Assembly (NCBI GenBank): GCA_002633005.1
Contig: NMRA01000460.1
Coordinates: 1-53,302, forward strand
Length of the DNA: 53,302 nucleotides
Source of the DNA: Phoronis australis
Lineage: Eukaryota; Phoronida; Phoronidae
Direction of reading: 5' to 3'
The position numbers were made by a program, and so were the translations under genes. The notes under the pieces were generated by a model. It did no database searches and was not told where the DNA came from. It was given only the letters and a program-made list of their open reading frames with translations. Numbering within the stretch: position 1 is the stretch's first letter; every line of letters starts with the position of its first letter. Below are positions 32,630-42,758 of this stretch, piece by piece.

Positions 32630-32800
32630 TTAATGAGGGCAAACACAATGAAAATCAAAATTGCCAATAGAGAACTCCACAGAAGTCAGATTTGCCCAAA
32701 AACCAAGCAACTAACAAAGTTTCATGAAGATCCATCAACAAATGAAGGATATTGCGCCACAAGCAAAGAACGAAATCGCCAAAAGGTGGTGCCACAGCAG
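32630..32800 (+). repeat. Dispersed repeat (exon-copy flank family)
   Basis: It contains ATTGCCAATAGAGAACTCCA, then AAAGTTTCATGAAGATCC, and about 110 bp later a second similar unit with ATCGCCAAAAGGTGGTGCC and ACAGCAGTCAG. It belongs to the same family as 41991-42163, 42277-42449 and 35205-35390. Confidence 0.6.
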
Positions 32801-32835
32801 TCAGACCAATCCAAAATGATTCTCAGCTATGTTCT

Positions 32836-35123
32836 CAGGGCTCAACATTAACTTTTTAAGCCACTTAAGTAGTTGAAATTTTTACTTGCCCGAACAACGA
32901 ATTCACTTGCCCCATTAGTACAATCCCAAATAGCACTGTGCATGTGCACACCTAGGAAATGTGTTACCGTAGGGCTGCCTGTGCTGAGCCTCCTCTTGTG
33001 TTGTGCACGCTATATACATGAGTTGCTATTTTTTTAACGATTCTTCTTACAGAACATTTATTTATAAGGTGTGTCAAAACACTAGAGAGACAAATTAGAA
33101 GAGTAACTATGGTATCTGAACCATTGTCACACGTTCACAGGCGCCGAAATGACCTAGGGCATGAACTCTAGACACTTCTGTGTATTCATTAGTTCATACG
33201 CCCTCATGCATTAAACTAGCCAGCCAGCAAGCTGTATGAAGACTGTCGTCAAAATACAGCTAGGTCCCACTGCACGTATTTCTTCCGTAGACAGCGAAAT
33301 TGCACACAGCCAAGGTAGTTCTGCTCGTCACCGCGCCATGAAACTTGTATCAACATGTAAAGCTAAAGACCGGACGGTGTGCATGTAAAATCTGGGAGTC
33401 AACCGACACTCATCTTGCCCGTTACAGTCGTTTAAGATAAAAGCAATGCAATAAACTTCATTTTCTTGCGTAACTCTGCCTTTTCTAACAATGAAAAGTA
33501 TTTCGTCGTTTTGAAAACAGTACGCTCGTGTCACGCGCACGCGCCATTTCCTAAATTTTTGCGACATCTCTCAGGAGACAATGATAGCTTGGAATCAACA
33601 AAATTTCTTCTGAAATTTGATTTTTCGATACCAAAATTCTAAAAACTTTTAATGAGGTGAAACCAGTTCTGATAATTTGTTGTGACATGTACGCAACCTC
33701 GTGAAAGAACAACAGTTGATTGAAGAATCGGCGAAACTAAGAAACTGGCAACGCAAAATTTCATAGCGCCGAAAGCGGTTGCTAAAGATCGCTCCACAAC
33801 TTTAGCAGCAGAATAACGGTAGTACGCCATTTTTGCCAACACCGTTAAATAATTTAAATTACTCAAGGAAGACTGTAGTTTTTAATGACGCTAATTTTGT
33901 GTCAGATTTTATCTTACCACTTTTTTACCCGCATCGGTGCAAAGCTGTATATTCATATACAGCTTTGTACCAAGGCTAGCATTAAACTTGAGTTGTTGCT
34001 AACCAGCCTCCCGTTCAGTAGCGCTATGACCTCGCTAAAAAGCAAGACTTCGCGAGGTTACGTGAGAAATTGCCATGTATTTTAAATGAGAACACGTGAC
34101 TTTGACTAGGTTTTAGCTAGGTCCTAGCGTAGGTCCTAGCGTCTACTGAACACACGCCTGAATTTCAGTTTTTGCTATCCGTAAAAATCTTGCACAGTTT
34201 TGGTCATCGGTACCTTGTATTAAATTAAAATCAAATTTTAACATATAATAATGCCACATATACTTTTATTTTCAATAAATAATTACATTTTTGAAAAATA
34301 GATAGACCGCGAAAAAGTCACCCTTCAGACTTCAGAGCGGCAATCCCTAAGACCGTATTCCTCTTCTTTCGGGAGTCGGCACCGGAAGCCGGGAATTCAT
34401 AAGAATGTCCTTTGGAATTCCCCCTGAATAAATACCAGGCCTTTTAAACTGCTGTGTAGTGTAGAAAATATGTCGTCAATCATTCAATTTTTAGCTTTTG
34501 CGCTTATCTGTATGACTTACATCCGCTGATGAACGCGGTGCTTCCAGCTGTCATGGGTAAACGCCGGCAAAAATCAAACGTCATCCCTTGTTCACTGTCT
34601 CGCAGGCCAGAAAACCTAATTTTCCACGACGGAACCCATCCCCGCACTCTTTTCGTTTGATATTATTGCTTTGACTCTTCCTGAACACGTTTTTTAGCAA
34701 CTAAACCAATGCCGTCCAGGCCTGGACGGCTTCCATGTTTAGACGTTTTGCCAGAGTGCAGACGATCAGTAATCACGTGACAGGATATTCAGAAACTGCA
34801 AGGCACGTTCAGAGAATCGAAAGGATTTAACCGCGAGCGTCATCTGTGCACGCTGCAACACACTCGTTCTATTTTCCTTTCGGTGCTCATTCCAAGACGT
34901 AAGTTTCAATCTTTGACGGCCACGGGCTTTTTCGACGGTTTTTAGGCTTGTGTTGGGGTTCGTTACTTTGGAGCAAATGTCGAGCAGACAATCTTAGGAT
35001 CTACTTGCCTATGCGGCTAGCTTTTTAACTTGCCCATCGGGCAAGTACTTTTCAAATTCCACTTGCCCGACGCAAAATCTAAATGTACACGGGCAATCGG
35101 GCAACCGCTGGTGTTGAGCCCTG
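32836..35123. mobile_element. 2.29-kb TIR element with CAGGG ends, non-autonomous, hAT-like
   Basis: The left end is CAGGGCTCAACATTAACTTT and the right end, read inward, is CAGGGCTCAACACCAGCGGT, sharing CAGGGCTCAACA. It is flanked by GTTCT on both sides (32831-32835 and 35124-35128), a 5-bp target duplication. Subterminal regions on both sides carry several ACTTGCCC motifs. No transposase-like frame is seen. CAGGG ends fit hAT-type elements; five bases rather than eight fits some hAT subgroups, so the assignment is tentative. A perfect 13-bp-stem hairpin lies at 33940-33967. The interior, notably 34300-34950, is GC-richer than its surroundings. Confidence 0.8.
33940..33967. repeat. Perfect short hairpin
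   Basis: CAAAGCTGTATAT, a TC loop, then ATATACAGCTTTG: a perfect 13-bp stem inside the CAGGG-ended element. Confidence 0.95.
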
Positions 35124-35204
35124 GTTCTTCAATTGTCAGTAGTTTTTGTAGTGGTTTGACAAATACAGAAATAGATGCCAAACACCAGACTTTAAAATAA
35201 AAAA

Positions 35205-35390
35205 TGGCCACAATGTGGTATACAAGTCGAATCCACAGAAATTGAGAAGGTGTCATCGAATCTTTAATAGAAATCTGTTTGCCAAATTTCATGAAAATAC
35301 GTCAAGGAACTATGAAGATACAACACAAAATGTAAAAAATAAAATTTCCAATAGGGGGCACAGCAGTAGTCAGCTCAGTCCAAAAATTCC
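35205..35390 (+). repeat. Dispersed repeat (exon-copy flank family)
   Basis: It contains GAGAAGGTGTCATCGAATC, TTTGCCAAATTTCATGAAAA and TTTCCAATAGGGGGCACAGC. These landmarks appear in the same order as in the units around the exon copy at 42 kb. Confidence 0.65.
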
Positions 35391-37045
35391 ATCGTGTGGT
35401 CCCACCCACGATAGAAAAAATTCTAAGGGTTCTGGAGATACGGCCACTGGGATAATACAAACACATAAAATGCTTTTGTATCTACGACATTTGTAAGATA
35501 CAGCTGCAGTCTTCAAAGAAACTCATGTCCAACATGCGTTGAGATTATTGAATAAAAATGGCCTCTTGTTTTCACCAGCACAGCTAAATCTCATTTACAC
35601 ATCTTTTCGAGTTTGAAACAAGTAAACACTAAGTATTAAACAGGTCAAAGGATGAAAGCGATGCACAATACGGATGATACTTCAAACAGTTCCCTTGTGC
35701 TCGATACTGACAAATGCCGTCCCTTTACAGCCAATCAGTCAAAACAAAAAGCATCAAAAAACAAGTGTTATGTTGTGGCACGTCATACAATTCTCATGAT
35801 ACACGCAGACGACAAGGGTGCAGACGCTAACGCAGACACATGAAGTAGACCAATAAAATTTCAGCTAAATGTGGACAATGTGTTGTTTAATCACCACAGA
35901 CAAGGAAACTGTATGGGGGTGACTTGACAGCTGAACACAGACAGGGAATATTAAAAAATGGGGATCTTAGAGTTAAGCAGAATATTAGCGTGAACCTGAT
36001 CAACTGTAGGATTTCCAACACGAGAATGATGGTAAAAATAACAGTTGCTTGCGTCCATGACTCCATGTTTCCAGACACCACATAAAAATGTGAATATTAC
36101 AGCAGAATATAAGTCATTAAGCATGGATTAATTCTATTGTTCTGTCACAGGAGATTAATTATCTCAAGCCCAGCAACAGTAACAAGCATCAGCACCACAC
36201 AAATGTATATTCACCCAAAACAAAATGTTTATTTCTCATTTTTTATCACAAGACAGACATGGCAGACGCATGTTCAACTGGGAATAGCCCACCCAGCGCA
36301 GAACTGTATCCCAAAGACCCGTGCAAAATGTTTTAATAAGTGAATAAAACCTTTACAATGTCTTCAATAGGTATTACCAATAATAAAAGTCAACCAAGTC
36401 CTTAATAATGAATAGACAAAAAAGTTTAATGGTTGTCACAGCCAAGAACAAATTATCGTTATCTTTCATTAGGCCGGTAAATGTCAACCAAATTCGATTT
36501 GGGCATTATTTATACATCATTGCATTTAATAGTCAGGTGCAATTTGTACAACTGATTAGTTCGTCCACACCACGCATGAGTAATGTATTTACAATGCTCC
36601 AGGAATTCAGCACAGTTAATTCCCACAGGCGACAGAAAAAGGCCAATGTGCCCTGAAGGTACTCGGCAGATAGTACCACCACGCTACAGTAAAGCCTCTA
36701 ATATGAGCCAAATTTCCAAGACAAGCAGGGTCTCCTACATTTTCAATGTTCCAGAGGATGACTGGCACAGGTGACTTGTAACTACATGTCATCCATTGAA
36801 GATATATGATTCAATTATTGAATGCCAGGTTTCTAATAAATACCCATCTCCAACAGAGGCCAGATGTGAATCAATGCTAACACATTAGACTTTGTCAATA
36901 TATTTACTGCACAAAACAGAAATGACGCTTCCATGAATTTGCACTTAAAAATGGTGAGAGTGTAGTGTGTATTGAAACTAATCCAGTTTCAGATTTTCCT
37001 GAAAACACATCACGCAAATGTTTGACATGTGTTAAGTCCCATTTT

Positions 37046-37074
37046 GATATATATATATACATATACATATACAT

Positions 37075-37132
<58 letters not shown>
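37046..37132. repeat. TA/TACATA microsatellite
   Basis: An (AT)n tract of about 87 bp, interrupted in its left part by repeated ACATAT units (ATACATATACATATACAT) and pure AT in its right part. Overlapping open frames (Ile-Tyr repeats on both strands) are artefacts of the tract. Confidence 0.97.
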
Positions 37133-37134
<2 letters not shown>

Positions 37135-37653
37135 GAGTGTTTGCGGTTTCCACATATTTCAATTGCTGTTTGAAACCCTGCTTTGAAATGACTATACATT
37201 TAAAGATGGCAGTTTATGCCACGTTGCCATTATTTGAAAGATATTTTGTCCCTCATTTAATTTTTATTTCGCACCAGGCTACTTGGTAGGAATTTCATAC
37301 CTCACCTAGTTTGCACACAATCAGTTTTGCACTTTGGAAAATATCAACTGAACCCAAAGCCCTGTCATTAATTCTAATACTACACATCTCTTTAATTATG
37401 TTAATAAGGTCTAAACACTGTAGATTCAGCACTTAATTCATTCATTCACGAGATATCTCATGCTGTTGTAAATACGAGGTGAAAGGGTGACCTGGACGAG
37501 TGTCGTGTCACTAATAGAGTGTTTCATTAATGATGGGGTAAAGTGCTCTTATATTGGAACAGGATAAAGTCATTCCATTGTTGTTAAATGGATCATGTTT
37601 GGCAACACGTAAGCCACATTTCATTTAGTTCACACACGCGCAGTTGGTGATGC

Positions 37654-38028
37654 TTGGTTACTCAGTTAATTTTGAACACCCGTCAACTACAAAGTCAGTA
37701 TATTCGGTACATTTGGCACACCCCGACTATCAGGAAATTATTTTTAATTCATTTTGTACAAAATAACTGGAGAATTAACAGTAAGAATGAATTCAATTTA
37801 GAAAAAAAAATTCAATCAAATTTAACAAGATTGTGTCCAAGATTTCAGTATTCAAATCACAATCTGTTAATTGAAGTAGGCAGACACTTAAATAGTGACA
37901 GGGCAGACAGAGTGTGCCTTTCGTGTCCCGATGTTATTGAGGACAAATATCATTTTCTTTATAATTGTAATACATGCAGTGAAAGGTATATGGAGATGAA
38001 TTATTTAAAGCACCTTTTTCACATTTAA
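37654..38028 (+). pseudogene. LINE (non-LTR retrotransposon) reverse transcriptase C-terminal fragment
   Basis: The 124-codon open frame ends in the zinc-binding tail seen downstream of many LINE reverse transcriptases. It shows a LIEVGRHLN-like stretch, then CLSCPDVIEDKYHFLYNC, i.e. C-x2-C ... EDxxHFLxxC. No polymerase domain is present, so this is a 5'-truncated 3' end. It begins at a TTG rather than an ATG, as expected for a fragment entering mid-ORF. It lies antisense in the 9.4-kb intron. The sequence after the stop (to about 38110) may be its 3' UTR. The clade was not identified. Confidence 0.75.
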
Positions 38029-38284
38029 ATTCGTTAAGCTTATGTCAACAAATGTTGTTTCTTGTATGGCCTTTATCACAGTCATAAAATTGATTTTGTT
38101 TTAATTCTCCCCCCACACACACGCCATTTGATAGAAGAGAATAGCCCAAAGAAAAATGCACATCCTCACAGACTGATATGTTAGGCTCTTTGCTATAAAA
38201 TTTGAGCTTGCAGCATTCTCATATCAGAGGTCACACTGGTATCATGACTTTACAATGGAAAATAAGAAAACATAAATGACGCCA

Positions 38285-38400
38285 AAAAGAGGACCTGGGG
38301 TTACGTAGGACCTCATTGACAAGACTGCATATTAAGCCAAATATCTACCAAACAAGAGATTTCAACCCAATAAAAGTATATTTTCTGTAGGTAGAAATGT
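38285..38400 (-). repeat. Dispersed repeat, GTAGATATTTGG family
   Basis: Read on the minus strand it contains GTAGATATTTGGCTTAATAT followed by GAGGTCCTACGTAA. Related stretches on the plus strand are about 7800-7965 (GTAGATATTTGGGTAAATAC...GATAAGGTCGTACATAA) and 26600-26695 (GTAGACATTTGGTTGAAGG...GATAAGGTCCTACATAA). Boundaries are unclear. Confidence 0.55.
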
Positions 38401-38801
38401 GTATTATTTATTTATGTTCCTGTTCTCTTTGTTTTTTCAATGAACATCAGGCAGATGTTATATTGTGTACCTATACAAGAGCATGACTCCTTATGAGTGT
38501 ATGTAGTTATGTTCTTGTTCCCTTAAGATGCATAAGAGGACTTGAGAAAGCTGAATGAATAGGCAGAGCCTAGTATTAATGCTTTTCCGATGCCCTACAA
38601 TTAGGAACCACAAAAATGCGCCTTTACTCCCAAACACAATGCATTTCTTTGTTGTCTATGGATGCTGGTGGCTATGTTTTACATAAAGGTAAAACATTTT
38701 CTACTCCCGCTCGGACATAAGGCGCAACAGTTTCTCAAAAAAAGAAATAAGAATCTCACTCAAATAAGATGGGACAGAGTGAAATTTGCAATGACACTCA
38801 C

Positions 38802-38953
38802 CAACAGTGTCGACAAAGGACACCTTATACTCGAGCAAGTCGGAGCCCGAGTTCATCTTCTTCTTGAGCAAATTGACCACGTCCAGCCCCGGCTGAACTG
38901 TGCGGGTGTTCTCTTCCTTATCCACCTCTTCTACATAAAAGATCACACCTAAT
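38802..38953 (-). CDS. KIAA0319L: KIAA0319L-like exon e13: membrane-proximal region, third part
   Basis: This exon encodes residues 470-521: LGVIFYVEEVDKEENTRTVQ, then PGLDVVNLLKKKMNSGSDLL and EYKVSFVDTV. It aligns with the human stretch MVFFVQNEPPHQIFKGHEVA and the following AAMLKSELRK. The acceptor is CGTTTTTAG and the donor is CTGTTG|GTGAGT. It enters in phase 2 and leaves in phase 1. The 867-bp upstream intron (38954-39820) shows no clear feature. Confidence 0.92.
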
Positions 38954-39820
38954 CTAAAAACGAGAGTGTACAAAGAACGTCACACAACTGGACAGAAACT
39001 AAATCATATGACATAATTAGAAACGTGATACAAGACCACAAGACCACAGCTAACTCACCTAATAACAGCTCAGAGCCAAAGAACACTTGTCATTTTATGA
39101 TATCGTGGCTATCACATATAACACATTTAAAAAAGGCCTCCCCGTGTATCTTACAAACAGTACACCATAATAAACTTCCACTTAATGAAAAATAGTAATT
39201 GGTACATAATCATGCAATAATCAGTCCAATATTACAAATGCAAGATTGCTTAACCAAGTTATATCTAACAGGGGCTGGACATATTTTTAGGCTTAGAGGC
39301 CATATTTCTCACAGGTTTGGAGACGCAGAAAAAAGAAATTTAGCACTTAAAACAGAATTTAAATATACTATCTCCTTTGGTTTCATATCACTTTAAAACA
39401 TTATGCAAATAACGCTTTTTTCTGAACATATAATGACTACACAGCCCATTTAATGTTCGTTAATAAACTCTCACTGCGCCAAAATGCTTCATGTTCTGTG
39501 CATTCATGAGTTCAAAACTCATTATTCTTTATTTGCATAGTAAAGTTGTTAAAAATGGCTCTATTGGGTCTGTTACACACACATGCACAGGAAGCGATTG
39601 CGACACACTAATTAATCAAATTACCAACCTGTCCAATAAGAAGCTAACCTACTGCAATGCTTGTCACCAACTTCAACATTCTTGTAAGACATTGTTTACA
39701 GGCAGCAGAAAATCTTAAGGCGGGGGAGTTGTGGCCTACAAACCGATTGCTAACCCCCCGATTTATAATCACTTTCAAGATAATGCCAAACGCAATGACC
39801 ATGTCAGTTTCTATACTCAC

Positions 39821-39924
39821 TTTCCAGTTTTTAAGTCTGTGACGATTCGTTGAATTCGGACTTTTGTATCGCCGTCCGAGGACGTTCTATATAACACCAA
39901 TGCTAACTGGTTTTCTAAATTTTT
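39821..39924 (-). CDS. KIAA0319L: KIAA0319L-like exon e12: membrane-proximal region, second part
   Basis: This exon encodes residues 436-470: KNLENQLALVLYRTSSDGDT, then KVRIQRIVTDLKTGK. It corresponds to human RQIGVLLGVLDSDIIVQKIQ. The acceptor is ATGTTTTTAG and the donor is GGAAA|GTGAGT. A second AG ten bases in would create an immediate stop, so the first is used. It enters in phase 0 and leaves in phase 2. Its upstream intron is the shortest here (175 bp, 39925-40099). A copy lies at 42165-42268. Confidence 0.93.
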
Positions 39925-40099
39925 CTAAAAACATAAAATAAATAAGTTTAATGTAAAAGTAATAATGCCACATCGCGTGAGAAAATTTCATTAAAGAAGC
40001 AAATCACTCAAAAACACAGAAAACATTAACTAGTACATAAACATAAATATCAGCTTACAAAAACCCACTGAACACACCACTGAATTTAAAGATACTTAC

Positions 40100-40170
40100 T
40101 TTATTTCCTTCTGTGAAACTGTCTACATTAGTGTCGAGGTAAAGCTCAACAAGATTCTCAGCATTAGGAT
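40100..40170 (-). CDS. KIAA0319L: KIAA0319L-like exon e11: membrane-proximal region, first part
   Basis: This exon encodes residues 412-435: DPNAENLVELYLDTNVDSFT, then EGNK. It aligns with human DPRKNNLVEIILDINVSQLTE. The acceptor is CCTTTTCCAG and the donor is AATAAA|GTAAGT. It enters in phase 1 and leaves in phase 0. The region after PKD5 is conserved across the family and has no named fold. Confidence 0.92.
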
Positions 40171-40549
40171 CTGGAAAAGGCAAACCATCAAAAAATTTAA
40201 AATCCAACTTTTCTAAAAAAATAATTGACTCCTAACCACTCAACTACTGTGGTTGTACAAAAAAACATTAAATCAGATACTGCAGTCAGTTGCTGAGTGA
40301 AACAAAAATCAAATATTCAATAGCAACTGTCTAGGAGATACAGAACAAAATGAACCCCGAAAAGGGAAAATATGATCTGAAGTTCTTAGCAAACAGAAAA
40401 TGTTAACACAATTTGATAAAACCAATGGATAAAGTTTGTTTGGTCCAATGGTTTGGTGAACAAGAGAGTAGACATTTCAATCAGGAAGGCACTATCTCTT
40501 GGTAGGATATCAAAGACAGGTGAACACACAATAGTCACTGTATACTGCT

Positions 40550-40696
40550 GTGTTATTTACCTGGCCAAGAGAATACGACAACAACTGCAACAGATTCACG
40601 TGTTATTTACCTGGCCAAGAGAATACGACAACAACTGCAACAGATTCACATGTTATTTACCTGGCCAAGAGAATACAACAACTGCAACAGATTCAC
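40550..40696 (+). repeat. 50-bp tandem repeat, about 2.9 copies, in intron e10-e11
   Basis: Units start at 40550, 40600 and 40650, each with TGTTATTTACCTGGCCAAGA followed by GAATACGACAACAACTGCAA and CAGATTCAC; the third lacks three bases. On the minus (sense) strand each unit has an acceptor-like CTGTTGCAG, then 24 nt (21 in the third unit), then a donor-like CAG|GTAAAT. The host intron is 40171-41208 (1,038 bp, phase 1); nothing else is notable in it. Confidence 0.9.
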
Positions 40697-41208
40697 CTAC
40701 CCCAACTAAAATGCTTTCAAATTTTCCAGTATCCACTCGCATATCTTACTGGCTCATCTTCCACCAATTTTCCACAATAAAGTTTTCATTTTCTGTAACT
40801 TCTAAAAAATTTCCTATTTGGAACAATAATAACGAATTTTTCAATTGCTTACTCCTCAAAATGTTACCAAAATCTTCTTTAGCGACCACATTACCATACA
40901 AACTATGCTAACTACGAAGTAAGATGATAACTCTTGTTAAGAAATTTGATAAAATGAAATTTCCCCTCAGCCATAAATGTATAGTACTTGTTGCCATTGA
41001 CTTTTGCCAACCATAACTAATGGCCTGAACTTGCGTCTTTACACGCATAATTATTTCTTACATCAATGAGAGTTTTCCGCAGATTTTAACACTTTCTGCA
41101 TTTTCATGATCATTCCGTGCATGGAAGCCTGTCGTCATTTTCCATGTTTTCCAGATTTCCACAACCAGCCGGAACCATGCCAAATCCTCCAAGCCTCTCT
41201 CCACTCAC

Positions 41209-41347
41209 CTTCCTCAACCTTAATGTGAGTGTTGTCCGTACTGCTGGACCCTTCGTCATCCACTACCTTGAGCGTGAAGATGTATTGACCGGCGACCAGG
41301 CTGGTCAGCTGGAGCACTGCTTGATGGTCACTGCTGTTGAGCACCTC
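41209..41347 (-). CDS. KIAA0319L: KIAA0319L-like exon e10: end of PKD5
   Basis: This exon encodes residues 366-412: EVLNSSDHQAVLQLTSLVAG, then QYIFTLKVVDDEGSSSTDNT and HIKVEEG. Human has EVLNHSDHHPILFLSNLVEGTYTF here. The acceptor is TTGTTCACAG and the donor is GAGGAAG|GTGAGT. It enters in phase 0 and leaves in phase 1. An NSS sequon is present. Confidence 0.95.
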
Positions 41348-41990
41348 CTGTGAACAAGGGACACAATTAGGGACAATATGTGGTTAATTTAATAGAATTT
41401 TACATGGCGGAGGTTGACATTTCCCATATTTAGTCACCAGGTGATAATTCTTCCAAATCCCAAGGAGTCTAGATAAGGAAATAATGGCCTACAGCATGAG
41501 CATTAAGCAATAAACTCTCGAAAATCAACAAAACAAATACTCAACTTTCATCATAAATAATGATGTTAATACTATGCAGAGCAACAGATCAGATTAGCGA
41601 GCACCTTCTATAAAGTGTCACAAGCAAATTGTTATCTATCTAACTCTTTGCATTATAAAATGCAGTTATCAGTGATTTCACCCTAACAGGGAGGGACAAT
41701 CAAAACAATGTTGATGCATCAAGAATATGTTGTCCTCAGGTGCAGCACAATGACAGACAACTAAAGATCTTCCGATAGTAACATTTTCCAGCATAATCAA
41801 TGTGTTTGAGTGCAATAAGTTTGGTAAAACTGAGCAGGTATGGTAGACAAAAACTGGAAAGTGGTCTGCACAACTGGACCGTGTGCAGCCTCAGAATCTG
41901 AATAGCAAACAAGAGTAATGCAAAGAGTTAAGATGCACCCTCGACTGCACCGCATATGGTATGCTTCCAGGGGTATTCATTAGCATCATA

Positions 41991-42163
41991 AAAATGGTCT
42001 CTAGATGGCGCAAAATATGTCAAATCATCCAAAAATGGGAAGGTGTCCTCGTTTCCCTAATATCCCTAATAGAAAACTATTTGCCAAAATTTATGAAAAC
42101 ACATAATGAAACTCCAAAGGTAAACACTAAAAAACGGATTGCCACTAGAAGGCACAGCAGCAG
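41991..42163 (+). repeat. Dispersed repeat unit left of the exon copy
   Basis: It reads AAAATGGTCTCTAGATGGCG...TTTGCCAAAATTTATGAAAA...ATTGCCACTAGAAGGCACAG. It is a direct repeat of 42277-42449 (roughly 80% alike by eye). Relatives sharing TTTGCCAAA.TTCATGAA and ATTGCCAATAGA.GGCACAGCAG(T/C)AG lie at about 32630-32800 and 35205-35390. Confidence 0.75.
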
Positions 42164-42164
42164 T

Positions 42165-42268
42165 TTTCCAGTTTTTAAGTCTGTGACGATTCGTTGAATT
42201 CGGACTTTTGTATCACCGTCCGAGGACATTCTATATAACACCACTGCTAACTGGTTTTCTAAATTTTT
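42165..42268 (-). pseudogene. Intronic copy of KIAA0319L-like exon e12, no donor site
   Basis: This segment matches exon e12 (39821-39924) over all 104 bases with three substitutions and no indels. In the reading frame these give one Leu-to-Val, one Thr-to-Met and one silent change, so the copy stays open. The acceptor AG (CT at 42269-42270) is kept. The donor is absent: the real exon is followed by GTGAGT, while the copy is followed directly by ACTGCTGCTG. Similarity stops exactly at the exon's 3' edge and fades within about 11 bases beyond the acceptor. It lies upstream of its parent in transcript order, so without a donor it is unlikely to be spliced in. Confidence 0.9.
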
Positions 42269-42276
42269 CTAAGAAC

Positions 42277-42449
42277 AAAAAATCGCCTCTAGATGGTGCA
42301 AAGTATATCAAATCAACCGAAAATGGGAAGGTGTCGTCGTCTCCTGAATAGAAAACCATTTGCCAAAATTCATGAAAATACATACAGAAACTGCAAAGAT
42401 AAACACTAATGAAGAACAGATTGCCAATAGAAGGCAGCAGTAGCCGCAT
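42277..42449 (+). repeat. Dispersed repeat unit right of the exon copy
   Basis: It reads AAAATCGCCTCTAGATGGTG...TTTGCCAAAATTCATGAAAA...ATTGCCAATAGAAGGCAGCAG. It is the second direct unit of the pair that encloses the exon copy, in the same orientation as the unit at 41991-42163. Confidence 0.75.
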
Positions 42450-42606
42450 CTGTCCACCTCTGATCAAGTCAATAAGAATGTAACTGCAAAGTTTTACACA
42501 GATCCTACAAAGGAACAAAGAGATTCAGCTGGGAAGAATCTAATTGAGGGGTGTTCAAATTTCAGCATGGTAAGTTTGGAGAGGATATTGGAGATGGTTT
42601 CCTCAC

Positions 42607-42758
42607 CCCAGCTGCAGGACTCCTGTCGTCCCTCGTCCACTCGTATCGTACGATGCCCTTGTCATCTGTGGACCGTGACCCGTCCACTGTAACCACGGAG
42701 ACAGGCAGCTGAACAATCATATCATCACCAGCCTTAGCAACAGGTGGTTGGTTTTTGT
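42607..42758 (-). CDS. KIAA0319L: KIAA0319L-like exon e9: first part of PKD5
   Basis: This exon encodes residues 315-365: DKNQPPVAKAGDDMIVQLPV, then VDGSRSTDDKGIVRYEWTRD and DRSPAAG. WTRD(D/E).SPAAG is one of the strongest signatures of the family. The acceptor is GATTCCAG and the donor is GCTGGG|GTGAGG, leaving in phase 0. Confidence 0.96.

Larger units (their letters stand above)
29406..38801 (-). other. Intron e13-e14, 9.4 kb, rich in mobile elements
   Basis: This is the largest intron (9,396 bp, phase 1). From left to right it holds a 160-bp palindrome at 31500-31661, related repeats at 32630-32800 and 35205-35390 flanking a TIR element (32836-35123), a TA microsatellite (37046-37132), a LINE 3' fragment (37654-38028) and a dispersed repeat near 38285-38400. 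A 147-codon minus-strand open frame at 29965-30408 has no recognisable domain. About 35400-37040 shows nothing firm. Confidence 0.85.
41348..42606 (-). other. Intron e9-e10, hosting an exon copy between two repeat units
   Basis: This 1,259-bp phase-0 intron holds two direct repeat units of about 170 bp (41991-42163 and 42277-42449). Between them, at 42165-42268, lies a copy of the downstream exon e12. Both are listed separately. The rest (41348-41990 and 42450-42606) shows nothing notable. Confidence 0.85.

Noticed and set aside
36904-37289. Ile-Tyr repeat open frames
   Set aside because: Translations of the TA microsatellite.
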